The position numbers were made by a program, and so were the translations under genes. Shown one piece after another: positions 1 through 8,358 of a stretch of 39,290 bases of DNA; within the stretch, counting starts at the first letter, position 1; every line of letters starts with the position of its first letter. The DNA comes from an uncultured Pelagibacteraceae bacterium (lineage in GTDB: Bacteria; Pseudomonadota; Alphaproteobacteria; Pelagibacterales; Pelagibacteraceae), in the NCBI GenBank assembly GCA_902551735.1, contig CACDEK010000002.1:1-39290 (forward strand), in the 5' to 3' direction. Below the pieces are notes generated by a model that had not been told where the DNA came from, ran no database searches, and was given only the letters and a program-made list of their open reading frames with translations.

Positions 1-1
1 C

Positions 2-2269
2 TTTCATTATGACGATTATGAAATAAGTGCAATTAAAGATTTAACTTCAATTCATAAAACTAAGATCAAGATTGTTGATGATCTTCTAAGATTAGAAAAA
101 TTTGTTGATCTTTTTAAATGTGTAAAGGAGTCAATGCAAATGTCAGTAGAAAGTTATTCTTTAAAAGATGTAGAAAAATTTTATGATTTTAAAAGATCTG
201 GAAACGTTCAAAGTGCTTCGGATTCCATAGATTATTATGTTGAGTATATCCAAACAAAAGACAAAAATATTTTAGATAAAATTGAAAAATATAATTATGA
301 AGATCTAAAATCAACTATGCAATTAAGAAATTGGTTAAATAATCAAAAACCAGATAATGTTGAGTGGTTTACTCCTGAAAAAGAAGAAAAAGAAATTGAT
401 GAAAAAGATTGGGAAAAAACAGGAAGAGAACTAGATGAAGAAATACAAAGCTCTAAAATAGATAAAGAGTTAAAATTATTATTTCAAGATATTCATCAAT
501 ATCACCGAAGAGAAAACAGACCAGATTGGTGGAGTTTTAGAGATAGGAGATACAAAAATACGGAGGAATTAATTGATGATCCAGATTGTATAGGTGGTCT
601 AGAAATGATTGGAGAACCCAAACATATAAAACAGTCTTTGTTATATAAATATAAATTTCCTAATCAGGAGTACAAAATTAAACAAGGTCAACAGGTCACT
701 AATGCAAAATGGATTGAGTTTAAAAAATCTTCTGCAGGCACAATAGAAAGTATAGATGCAAAAAGCAGAACATTATTAATTAAAAAAGGAACAGGAATTG
801 ATAAGAAAACTGGTTTAGTAAAAGAAAACTTACCAAAGTTATTAAATTTAGGACCTGCCAAACCAACACCTCCTGATAAATTAGAAAAATCAATTCAAAG
901 CTTGATAAAGGAAATTTTATTAAAAAATAAATCTAAAAAATACCAAGCTGTAATCGATATTCTTACAAAAAATTATCCAAAAATTAAAAATATTAAAAAA
1001 GGTGAACCAATTATCAAATCAGATGACTTTAAAAAAGAAATGCCTTTAATTATAGAAAATTTAGACAATTCCTTCATAGTAGTGCAAGGGGCACCTGGTA
1101 CTGGTAAAACCTTCCAAATTTCAAATGCTATAATTTATTTATTAAAAAAAGGAAAAAAAATTGCAGTTAGTGGCAATTCTCATAAAGTTATAATTAATAT
1201 TTTAAAAGCCATAGAAGACGCTGCAGAGAATGAAAAAGAAAAATTTGACTTTAAAGGTCTTAAACAGAAAGGAAGTTTAGAGGATCATATATTTAATGGT
1301 AAATATATCACAACCCAATATTTAGATCATAAAGGTAATAAAAAAGATAATGATGACAAGATATTTATTAAGGCTTTAAGAGATAATTCTCATAATCTTT
1401 TTGCAGGTACAAAATATCATTTGAGAAAAGAATTTTTTGATGAAAAATTAGATTATTTATTTGTAGATGAATGTTCTCAAGTTTCTTTAGCTGACGTTGT
1501 TGCTATGGGCAAGTGTGCAAAAAATATTATATTAGTTGGTGATCAACAACAATTGGGAATGCCAACCAAAGCTGTACATCCAGGTCAAACAAATAAAAGT
1601 GCTTTAGAATATTTGGTAGAATCGGATACTATCTCATCTGATAAAGGAATTTTTATCAATACTACTCGAAGATTACATCCAAATATTAATAGTTTTACTA
1701 GTAACAACTTTTACGATGGGCGATTAAAATATCATCCAGACACGGAAAAAAGGAAAATAATTTTTTCAAAAAATGAAAAAATTTTTAAATCTTCGGGTTT
1801 ATATTATTTTCCTATGAAACATGAAAATAGGTCACAATTATGTGAGGAAGAAGGAAATGAAATTTTAAAATTATACGATAAGTTTTTAAATTTGAAGTTT
1901 ATCAATGAGAAGGGAAAAACATCGAATCTAGATGTGGATTCTATACTTGTGATTAGTCCTTATAATGTTCAAGTAAATTATCTTAAATCAATTTTACCCA
2001 AAAATTCTAACGTAGGAACTGTCGATTCTTTTCAAGGACAGCAAAGACCCATTTCAATTCTTTCAATGGCTACAAGTGAACCAGAAAATTTGTCTAGAAA
2101 TTTAGAATTTTTTTATTCTAGAAATAGGCTTAATGTAGGGATCTCAAGAGCACAATGCATTTCAGTTGTATTAATGAGTCCTAAGCTTTTTTATTTTCAA
2201 TGTAAAAAACCATCTCAAGTAAAATTAGTAAACACTTTAATTAAATTAAAAGATTATTCTATTAATTAA
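2..2269 (+). CDS. TM0106-family RecB-like nuclease/SF1 helicase, 5'-truncated by window edge
   Basis: The reading frame is open from base 2, so the N-terminus lies outside the window. The first part (HYDDYEISAIKDL, then FVDLFKCVKESMQMSVESYSLK and SIDYYVEYI, ending near LKSTMQLRNWL) looks like the end of the RNase H-like/RecB-like exonuclease half of TM0106-family proteins. The rest is a DNA2/UPF1-type superfamily 1 helicase: Walker A GAPGTGKT (bases 1088-1111), Walker B VDECSQ, motif III VGDQQQLGMP, then ISPYNVQV, GTVDSFQGQQ and RLNVGISRAQ. An ATG at 134 follows AAGGAG, but family similarity runs upstream through it, so it is probably not the start. The protein is at least 755 residues. It likely acts in nucleic-acid repair or processing; the substrate is not known to me. 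Its stop overlaps that of the convergent neighbour. Confidence 0.85.
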   Translation, partial: FHYDDYEISAIKDLTSIHKTKIKIVDDLLRLEKFVDLFKCVKESMQMSVESYSLKDVEKFYDFKRSGNVQSASDSIDYYVEYIQTKDKNILDKIEKYNYEDLKSTMQLRNWLNNQKPDNVEWFTPEKEEKEIDEKDWEKTGRELDEEIQSSKIDKELKLLFQDIHQYHRRENRPDWWSFRDRRYKNTEELIDDPDCIGGLEMIGEPKHIKQSLLYKYKFPNQEYKIKQGQQVTNAKWIEFKKSSAGTIESIDAKSRTLLIKKGTGIDKKTGLVKENLPKLLNLGPAKPTPPDKLEKSIQSLIKEILLKNKSKKYQAVIDILTKNYPKIKNIKKGEPIIKSDDFKKEMPLIIENLDNSFIVVQGAPGTGKTFQISNAIIYLLKKGKKIAVSGNSHKVIINILKAIEDAAENEKEKFDFKGLKQKGSLEDHIFNGKYITTQYLDHKGNKKDNDDKIFIKALRDNSHNLFAGTKYHLRKEFFDEKLDYLFVDECSQVSLADVVAMGKCAKNIILVGDQQQLGMPTKAVHPGQTNKSALEYLVESDTISSDKGIFINTTRRLHPNINSFTSNNFYDGRLKYHPDTEKRKIIFSKNEKIFKSSGLYYFPMKHENRSQLCEEEGNEILKLYDKFLNLKFINEKGKTSNLDVDSILVISPYNVQVNYLKSILPKNSNVGTVDSFQGQQRPISILSMATSEPENLSRNLEFFYSRNRLNVGISRAQCISVVLMSPKLFYFQCKKPSQVKLVNTLIKLKDYSIN

Positions 2270-3033
2270 TTTTTCTTTTTTATAAAATCAAAAAATTTAC
2301 TCATATATTTACAAAGATCACAGTTTGGTGTTGATGATGGTATCTTACTCGTTTCTAAAAAGTTTTTTATTTGAATAATAGTATCTCCTACCCAATTATA
2401 CGATTTAGTAGTATATGGTATAATTGCCCAATCAAATTCAAGCGAACTATTAAAAATTTCTTGATCTGGTTTTGCATTAACATAAAAAAAATAACTAGTA
2501 TTATCTATTTCCAATCCAAGCATAGATAAAATCCAGGAATATATTTCGGCTTGTCTTTTGTACGTAATTAAATATGGGGCATCAAAATTTTTTAATTTTT
2601 CAAAATTTTCTGAAAATGTACTCTTATAGTCCACAATAATTTTCTTTTTTGTATTCAAATTTTCCCACAAATCATCAATAGAACCAACTACTACAATGTT
2701 TGTTTCTTTATGGTGATATCTAGCACCTTTGAAAGGTTCTCTCCATATATTTAATTCTGGATGAGAAAATGGTATTGCATTAATATTAGCTTCTTTTTGA
2801 TAAATAGTTTGTTCTTTATTTTTTCTTGCAATGTCAAATTCATTTTTTAGCAACGTATCTATTCTAGAATTTAGATTATATGGGAAAGGTTTTGGTGCTT
2901 TTATTTGAAGCCTCATATCAAGGTAGGCACATCTTTTACACTTCAAATAAAGATCAATTTTAGACCTACTGATTATAAAAGGATCTTTAGATTTTGGATC
3001 GTATTTATATGACCAAGGAAAATTTTTATCCAT
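2266..3033 (-). CDS. Small PD-(D/E)XK (RecB/Cas4-like) nuclease family protein
   Basis: A 255-residue protein beginning MDKNFPWSYK. It shows the RecB-like nuclease pattern in order: an N-terminal helix IDLYLKCKRCAYLD, the motif II aspartate in GSIDDLW, the motif III D-x-K in IIVDYKST, and the QxxxY-type helix YKRQAEIYSWIL. Two cysteines near the N-terminus (C32, C35) and CDLC near the C-terminus could bind an iron-sulfur cluster, as in Cas4 and AddB, although the 2+2 spacing differs. The ATG at 3033 follows AAAGAAG. The frame runs back to 3321, but that would cross the thioredoxin gene and add a residue string unlike the family, so I reject it. No cas genes are nearby, so a CRISPR role is not supported. 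Its stop interlocks with the helicase gene's. Confidence 0.72.
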   Translation of the reverse strand: MDKNFPWSYKYDPKSKDPFIISRSKIDLYLKCKRCAYLDMRLQIKAPKPFPYNLNSRIDTLLKNEFDIARKNKEQTIYQKEANINAIPFSHPELNIWREPFKGARYHHKETNIVVVGSIDDLWENLNTKKKIIVDYKSTFSENFEKLKNFDAPYLITYKRQAEIYSWILSMLGLEIDNTSYFFYVNAKPDQEIFNSSLEFDWAIIPYTTKSYNWVGDTIIQIKNFLETSKIPSSTPNCDLCKYMSKFFDFIKKKN

Positions 3034-3096
3034 ACTTACTTCTTTATACTTTTTTTTATTATAAATTAATATGTTAATAAGTACAAATTTTGTAAA

Positions 3097-3125
3097 TTGA
3101 CATATTAAAAAAAAATATGTATTTA
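3097..3125 (+). promoter_or_regulatory. Candidate sigma-70 promoter of trxA
   Basis: A perfect -35 hexamer TTGACA (3097-3102), a 17-base spacer and a weak -10 TATTTA (3120-3125). Initiation would fall at about the trxA ATG (3131), so the transcript may be leaderless. The -10 match is poor and the region is almost all A/T, so this is tentative. Confidence 0.4.
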
Positions 3126-3130
3126 AAATT

Positions 3131-3451
3131 ATGGCTATTATAGAATCAACAGACGAAAATTTTAAAAAGATTATAAAAGAAAACAAATTGGTATTAATAG
3201 ATTTCTGGGCGTCATGGTGCGCGCCATGTAAGGCTCTTTCACCGATTCTCGAGGAAATTAATATAGAGCTACAAGATAAATTAACTATTGGAAAACATGA
3301 TATAGATTCACAGCCCAACACGCCGACCTCACAAGGAGTCAGGGGTATACCAACTATGCAAATTTATGTAGACTCAGAATTAGCAGAAACGATTGTTGGA
3401 TTAACTAACAAATCTGATTTAATAAATAAAATTAAAAACCATCTTGGTTAA
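3131..3451 (+). CDS. trxA: Thioredoxin
   Basis: A 106-residue thioredoxin, the usual length for the family. It reduces protein disulfides in the cytoplasm. The redox motif WCAPC (C30, C33) follows the FWASW strand, and the cis-proline is in GIPTM. There is no signal peptide, which argues against a periplasmic thioredoxin-like protein. It is transcribed divergently from the small nuclease gene and convergently with folC; only 7 bases separate the trxA and folC stops. A TTGACA promoter lies just upstream and no Shine-Dalgarno is evident. Confidence 0.95.
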   Translation: MAIIESTDENFKKIIKENKLVLIDFWASWCAPCKALSPILEEINIELQDKLTIGKHDIDSQPNTPTSQGVRGIPTMQIYVDSELAETIVGLTNKSDLINKIKNHLG

Positions 3452-3458
3452 TAAATTA

Positions 3459-4727
3459 CTAATTTTTTTTTAAGTAACTTGAAGCTAGATAAAGCGAACC
3501 AAAAATAATTATAGTTTTTTTTTCTTTAGAAGATATTTTTTTTATTGCTTCTAAAATATTAGATGAACTATCAGAGTAAAAATTATTTTTTTTACAAATA
3601 TTTTTTAGTTTTTCAGCAGATACAGAGTTTGGAGAGGAGGGTATCTTAACAGTTATAATTTTTCTAAACATTCCTTTAAATTGTTTTATAAAAAGACTTG
3701 GAAAACGATTATTTTGTATTCCAAAAATACCGTAAATAGGTTGTTTAATTTTTAATAAATGTTTTTTTAAATTTAAAGCACTTTTCATAGAGTGTGCACC
3801 GTCAATTATTAAAGTTTCAGATTTATGAAGATATTTTCTCAATTTTCCTTTGTATATATATTCAATTCGTCCATGCATGTGAATTTTAGGTAGAGCTTTT
3901 ACTATTATTTTATTTTTAATATTTAAATCACGGGCAATTTTTACAGCTAAAGCAACTCCTTCCCAGAGTCCCTCACTATGAATTTGATTAGCTTTTAATC
4001 TTAGTTTTCCTTTTTTATCTTTAAAGATATAACTTTTATTATCCTTACTTATTTTAAAATCTTTTCCATAATAAATTTTTTTACTTGGATTAGTTTTTAA
4101 AATTTTTTTTATAATCTTCAATACTTTTGGGTCTTGTTTACCAACGTAAATATTTGTTTTTTGTGATAATGATGCAACTTTGATTTTGCATATATCTTTT
4201 ATTGTTTTAACTTTAAAAAGATCCAAATGTTGTTTATTTATATTTGTAATAGCTTGAATTTTAGGTGATGACCATAAGTTTGTTGAATCTTTGGAGAATC
4301 CAGCCCCAGCCTCTATTATGTGATAATTAATATCTTTCAAATTTTTTATTGTTAAGACATAAATTAAAGTTAAAGCCTCAAAAAGAGTTAACTTTGTTTT
4401 GGAATTAATTAGATAATTTCCTTTTTTTTTAAAATTTTTTAAACTTATAAATTTATTTTTAATAAATATACGATCTAAAGGACTTATTATAGAAGGAGAA
4501 GTATAAGTTGTAACTTTTTTTCTATTATTTAATAATATTGAAAAAAGTGACGAAAGCGTTGCATTCTTGCCATCCGAGCCCAAAATTTGAATAATTTCAC
4601 CCTTAATTTTATTTACATCTATATTTTCCTTTTTTAAAAATGATTTAATTCTTGATAAATTTAGATCTATTTTTCTTGTAAACTTTCTTTGAAGTTTATT
4701 ATAAAAAATTTCTGATTTAGAATTCAT
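3459..4727 (-). CDS. folC: Folylpolyglutamate synthase / dihydrofolate synthase
   Basis: A 422-residue Mur-ligase-family protein and the last gene of the long minus-strand run. FolC joins glutamate to dihydropteroate and to folates using ATP. Recognisable parts are the N-terminal P-loop GSDGKNAT (residues 50-57), the TSPSIISPLDR segment, IEAGAGFSKDST (usual form VEVGLGGRLDATN), NINKQHLDLF and the C-terminal-domain motif IDGAHSMKSA (usual DGAHN). Several motif positions differ from the standard GTNGKGST and DGAHNP, so catalysis may be tuned differently, but operon position (accD-folC) and overall pattern support the call. I chose the ATG at 4727; a TTG one codon upstream is possible. AAAAGAG upstream may serve as ribosome-binding site. 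Confidence 0.82.
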   Translation of the reverse strand: MNSKSEIFYNKLQRKFTRKIDLNLSRIKSFLKKENIDVNKIKGEIIQILGSDGKNATLSSLFSILLNNRKKVTTYTSPSIISPLDRIFIKNKFISLKNFKKKGNYLINSKTKLTLFEALTLIYVLTIKNLKDINYHIIEAGAGFSKDSTNLWSSPKIQAITNINKQHLDLFKVKTIKDICKIKVASLSQKTNIYVGKQDPKVLKIIKKILKTNPSKKIYYGKDFKISKDNKSYIFKDKKGKLRLKANQIHSEGLWEGVALAVKIARDLNIKNKIIVKALPKIHMHGRIEYIYKGKLRKYLHKSETLIIDGAHSMKSALNLKKHLLKIKQPIYGIFGIQNNRFPSLFIKQFKGMFRKIITVKIPSSPNSVSAEKLKNICKKNNFYSDSSSNILEAIKKISSKEKKTIIIFGSLYLASSYLKKN

Positions 4728-4756
4728 CAAATATACTCTTTTAATTACGGATTTTA

Positions 4757-5692
4757 TTAAGAAGCTTCTTTAATATTAGGACTTTCCACTTTAATTTCAT
4801 CTGATAATTCAGTATTTATATCAGAATTTTTCTTTAATAATATTGATAAAAGAGATCCTATTTTTTCATATAATTTTGATCTTTCTACTATAAGGTCGAT
4901 AAAACCGCTTTCCAAAACGCTCTCACTTTTTTGAAATCCAACAGGGAGCTCCTCCTTAATTGTTGATTTTATAACTCTGGCTCCAGCAAAAGCAACCGTC
5001 GCGCCGGGTTCAGCTATATTTAAATCCCCGAGCATTGCGTAGCTTGCCGCTTGGCCACCCGCAGTAGGGTCGCAAAGTACATTCAGATAAATTAAGTTAT
5101 TATTTTTTAGCTCATTTATAGCAAGTGTTGTACGGGCCATGCCTGATAAACCTATAATATTTTCTTGAACACGGATTCCTCCACCACTTGTAAAATTGAT
5201 GATTGGATTTCTATTTGTAATTGCATGTTGTATTGCTGTTAAAAAACATTCAGTTTCGTGTTGTCCAAGTGAACCTCCCACGAAAGAAAAATTAGAGGCA
5301 ATAGCAGTAACATTTATATCGTTAACTTTACCAGCACAAATCATAAACGCACTTTTTTGGCCAGTTTTTTTTATAGCTTCTTTTAGTTTATCTTTATAAC
5401 CAGGAAATTCTATAGGGTCTGGTTGAGGCTGAGGGTAATCAAGAATTTCGTAGTTATCTTTGCCAAAAAAATAATCAAACCTTTGGATGCAGCTTACACG
5501 CTTATGGGCATTGCAATGTGGGCAAACATGTAAATTTTTTTCTAGAATTTCTTTTTGAATAGGACCTTTGTGTATGCAGCATTCTAGACTAGCCCAAGAA
5601 CTTGCTTGCTGTTCAGATTTAGTTGGAAACTTTTTTTTTAAATTTTTTTTTATCTTTTCACCAATTTTGATAACCCTGGACAACCAATTCAT
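4757..5692 (-). CDS. accD: Acetyl-CoA carboxylase carboxyltransferase subunit beta
   Basis: A 311-residue beta subunit of the acetyl-CoA carboxylase carboxyltransferase, making malonyl-CoA with AccA (encoded at 28118-29221). The body has typical crotonase-fold motifs: FSFVGGSLGQHE, NFTSGGGIRVQE, DPTAGGQAASYAMLGD and AGARVI. The N-terminal zinc ribbon is altered: C38-C39-I40-H41 then C57-P-H-C60. By spacing (16 residues to C57), H41 takes the place of the usual second cysteine, giving C-x2-H/C-x2-C. The start overlaps the trpA stop in ATGA, and folC follows after 29 bases, the normal alphaproteobacterial order. Confidence 0.95.
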   Translation of the reverse strand: MNWLSRVIKIGEKIKKNLKKKFPTKSEQQASSWASLECCIHKGPIQKEILEKNLHVCPHCNAHKRVSCIQRFDYFFGKDNYEILDYPQPQPDPIEFPGYKDKLKEAIKKTGQKSAFMICAGKVNDINVTAIASNFSFVGGSLGQHETECFLTAIQHAITNRNPIINFTSGGGIRVQENIIGLSGMARTTLAINELKNNNLIYLNVLCDPTAGGQAASYAMLGDLNIAEPGATVAFAGARVIKSTIKEELPVGFQKSESVLESGFIDLIVERSKLYEKIGSLLSILLKKNSDINTELSDEIKVESPNIKEAS

Positions 5693-6513
5693 CGCTTAAT
5701 TAATCCTTTTTTTAAATTTTTTAAATAAGAACCTACTTTTTTGGCCATATTTTGACTATTCATTTTTTTTTTAGCCTCTTTGTCAACAATATCAACAATA
5801 CCTGACCCAACAATAGCTGCATCTGCTATTTTAATAACTTTGGATACATCTGACTTTGTACGAATTCCAAATCCTACTCCAATAGGTATTTTTGAGTTTT
5901 TTCTAATTAGTTTGCTTATTTTTTTTACATTTTCCAAGTTTACTGGTTTTGAACCCGTCAAGCCAGCATATGACACAACATAAATCCATGAACTACATTT
6001 TTTTAAAGTTTCTTTAATAAACGCTTCATCATTTGTTGGAGCTACCAATTTAACATAAGCAACATCAATTTTTTTGAGCTCTTTTGATAGTTCCTTATCT
6101 TCAGGTGAGTTATTGTTACTATCGACAATAATAACCCCATCCACATTTGATGTTTTACATTTTTTTGCAAATTTTTTAATTGAATAAATATAAACTGGAT
6201 TCATATAAGTCATTATTAAAAAAGGTACATTATTTTTAACTTCAGACTTTACTTCTTTTATAAGTTTAAAAATTTTTTCAGTATTTGCACCAGCTTTTAT
6301 AGCGCGCATATTTGCATCCATTATTGTAGCTGAATCAGATGTACTTGTATTAAATGGAATGCCTACCTCAATCGCCCCACAATGTTTTGCCATTTCTTTT
6401 AATATTTTCTTTGAAGTTTTATAATTAGGATCCATTCCACTTACAAAACCTATTAAAGATCCTCTTTTTTCTTGCTTCGCTTTAGCGAACATTTCTTGAA
6501 AATTTTTATTCAT
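5689..6513 (-). CDS. trpA: Tryptophan synthase alpha subunit (divergent)
   Basis: A 274-residue TIM-barrel protein aligning over its full length with TrpA, which releases indole from indole-3-glycerol phosphate. The catalytic residues E49 (AIEVGIPF) and D60 are present at the enterobacterial numbering, as are Y178, T186-G187 (AGLTGSK), GFGI and the phosphate-binding GSG. Unusual is loop 2: the normal SDPLADGPT reads NTSTSDSAT, losing the aspartate (D56 in enteric TrpA) that contacts TrpB. Loop VDSNNNSPE also departs from the usual D(V/L)PxEE. It overlaps trpB by 8 bases and accD by 4. Given its partner's changes it could be a tryptophan synthase with a remodelled interface or a relative with a new substrate; the operon place favours tryptophan. 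Confidence 0.82.
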   Translation of the reverse strand: MNKNFQEMFAKAKQEKRGSLIGFVSGMDPNYKTSKKILKEMAKHCGAIEVGIPFNTSTSDSATIMDANMRAIKAGANTEKIFKLIKEVKSEVKNNVPFLIMTYMNPVYIYSIKKFAKKCKTSNVDGVIIVDSNNNSPEDKELSKELKKIDVAYVKLVAPTNDEAFIKETLKKCSSWIYVVSYAGLTGSKPVNLENVKKISKLIRKNSKIPIGVGFGIRTKSDVSKVIKIADAAIVGSGIVDIVDKEAKKKMNSQNMAKKVGSYLKNLKKGLIKR

Positions 6514-7750
6514 TTTCCCTTTTAAATTTTATCATTCTAGTAACGTTACTTTCTCCAGACCCACATAAATGAATTAAATGATTTTCTCTTGGGTTCTTTC
6601 TTTTCTTTATTTCTTTTAAAGCCGCATTTATTACGTAGCAGGCTTCAATTGCTGGTACTATTCCTAATTTTTCACAACACATTATAAATGTTTTTTTTGC
6701 CTCTAAGTCCGTTGAAGTTCTAAACTTGATTCTATTTATAGAATGAAGATATGCTACTTCAGGACCAACAGCTGCAAAATCAAGTCCTGACGCCTCAGTA
6801 AGTGACTCAGCAATTTGTGCAGAATGCATTACTACTTTAGATTTAAATCCTAACAAAATTCCCATTTTTCCTCCACCAAGTATCGTTGCTCCGTGCCTTC
6901 CAGTAGGAATTCCTTCCCCTCCACTTTCAATCGCAAAAATTTCTGTTTTATCTTTCAGTAAAGGATATGCCATTGACATTAAGTTTGAGCCACCTCCGCA
7001 CACACAAAATAGAGTAGAAGGAACTTTACCTGTCATCTGTTTAAACTGTTGTTTTGCTATTCTGCCAATAACACTTGCCCAAGTCCTAACCATCCGAGGG
7101 TAGGGTGATGGTCCCGCTACGGACCCCACTACATACATAGCATCAGGATTATTTTGCCAACTTCGAAGTGCACTCGCCATGGCAGGAAGTAAGCTCTTGG
7201 TTGATTCATGAACAACTACAATTTTTGCACCATACAATTCACTGATATCTTTATTTAAACTAACCTTCTCTGCGTCCACCGCACCGATGTGAACCTCACA
7301 ATCCATTTTTAGCATTGCACATGCAGCCGCGACAGATCTCGAATGCATTGAAGCTCCAGTTTCACAAATAATTTTTTTTGCTTTAAAAATATGTTTTGCC
7401 ATATAGCATGAAGAAAAACTATTTACAGGTTTGTGACTCGAGTCATGGTGAAGATCAGTTCTTTTAAGATAAATTTTTCCAACTTTATTTTGACCCCCAA
7501 TAAGATTTTCTAGTTCAGTGCTACGAAGAATAGGGGTATTAACTCCAATAAAAGTTAGCAGTTTTTCTTCTAGTTCCCTCATGAATTTTTTATCTTTAAT
7601 TGCTTTTTCAAAACATTTTTCTACTTTTTGCAGATTAGGAATTAGAAGAGGAGATATGTACTGACCCCCATAAGTTTCTTTTGTTTTAGGGTTAGTCCAA
7701 TATCCATTTTTATTAGGAGGGTTTATTTCTTTAAAAGGAGGTATTTTCAT
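6506..7750 (-). CDS. trpB: Tryptophan synthase beta subunit (strongly divergent)
   Basis: A 414-residue fold-type II PLP enzyme. Canonical TrpB condenses indole and serine. Retained are the PLP lysine K107 (SHKPVN), E130 (catalytic Glu109 of enteric TrpB), GGGSN at 252-256 and D324 in SGLDF. Changed are near-invariant elements: the serine-carboxylate loop TGAGQHG reads TGASMHS (131-137), the GRGDKD stretch after the pyridine-contacting serine reads CGSGESN (396-402), the loop around enteric Lys167 reads SLLPAM, and the NVFRMRL helix reads NKDISEL. The start lies inside the 3' end of trpF (20-base overlap), suggesting translational coupling. It is not a TrpB2-type protein by length or motif. 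Activity as tryptophan synthase is likely from context but unproven. Confidence 0.78.
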   Translation of the reverse strand: MKIPPFKEINPPNKNGYWTNPKTKETYGGQYISPLLIPNLQKVEKCFEKAIKDKKFMRELEEKLLTFIGVNTPILRSTELENLIGGQNKVGKIYLKRTDLHHDSSHKPVNSFSSCYMAKHIFKAKKIICETGASMHSRSVAAACAMLKMDCEVHIGAVDAEKVSLNKDISELYGAKIVVVHESTKSLLPAMASALRSWQNNPDAMYVVGSVAGPSPYPRMVRTWASVIGRIAKQQFKQMTGKVPSTLFCVCGGGSNLMSMAYPLLKDKTEIFAIESGGEGIPTGRHGATILGGGKMGILLGFKSKVVMHSAQIAESLTEASGLDFAAVGPEVAYLHSINRIKFRTSTDLEAKKTFIMCCEKLGIVPAIEACYVINAALKEIKKRKNPRENHLIHLCGSGESNVTRMIKFKRENE

Positions 7751-8354
7751 TGATCTGTTTTACTTTATTCATAAATTTTTTTATTTTTGATATATCTTTT
7801 ACTTTATTTGTTTCTAAAGCACCAGAAACATCAACTATATCAGCAAGATTGAAAATTTTTTCAAGTTTTTCAATATTAATATTTCCGGCAATCATTTTTG
7901 TAACATTTGTTTTGATTGATTTTATCCACTCAAAATTCCACCCAACACTTAATTCTAAGCCTGAGCTATCCCATAAAATAATATCTGCAGCTTTTTCAAA
8001 TTCTTTATATTTTAAAACATCTTTTTTATTTTTAACTTGAATAACTATAATTAATTTTTTTTTAAATTTTTTTTTTATATTATAAAACGACTCTTCACTA
8101 TAATTTCCATATATTTGAAAATAATCTAAATTTAACTCTGAAAATTTTTCTAATTCATCTTTGTTTGGGTTAACTAATACTCCGACATATTTTGTAGCTT
8201 TTTTTTCTATATTTGTTAACTCTTTCGCTTTTTCAAATTGAATAAACCTATGACTTTTAGGATAATTTAAAATAAAACCACAATAATTAACTTTAAACTG
8301 AACGCATGTTTTTACATGCTCAGCCTCTGTGAGGCCACATATTTTTACTTCCAT
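7731..8354 (-). CDS. trpF: Phosphoribosylanthranilate isomerase
   Basis: A 207-residue TIM-barrel enzyme for the Amadori rearrangement step of tryptophan synthesis. The catalytic cysteine C6 (VKICGLT) and catalytic aspartate D129 (IILWDSSG) are both present, with R36 in KSHRFI and a phosphate-binding end DVSGALETNKVKD. Departures from the family are the GGTG loop (here LSVGWNFEW), QLHG (here QIYG) and AGGL (here AGNI). The ATG at 8354 is 4 bases after the pyrF stop; a TTG at 8357 is the alternative start. The other trp genes (trpE, trpD, trpC) are not in the window. Confidence 0.85.
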   Translation of the reverse strand: MEVKICGLTEAEHVKTCVQFKVNYCGFILNYPKSHRFIQFEKAKELTNIEKKATKYVGVLVNPNKDELEKFSELNLDYFQIYGNYSEESFYNIKKKFKKKLIIVIQVKNKKDVLKYKEFEKAADIILWDSSGLELSVGWNFEWIKSIKTNVTKMIAGNINIEKLEKIFNLADIVDVSGALETNKVKDISKIKKFMNKVKQINENTSF

Positions 8355-8358
8355 CAAT

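Noticed and set aside
134..136. ATG after AAGGAG as start of the first gene
   Set aside because: Similarity to TM0106-type proteins runs upstream to the window edge, so the AAGGAG is likely coding.
2266..3033. Cas4 protein of a CRISPR system
   Set aside because: No other cas gene or repeat is nearby, and the cysteine spacing differs.
3034..3321. Longer N-terminus for the small nuclease gene
   Set aside because: It would cross the thioredoxin gene on the other strand and does not resemble the family.
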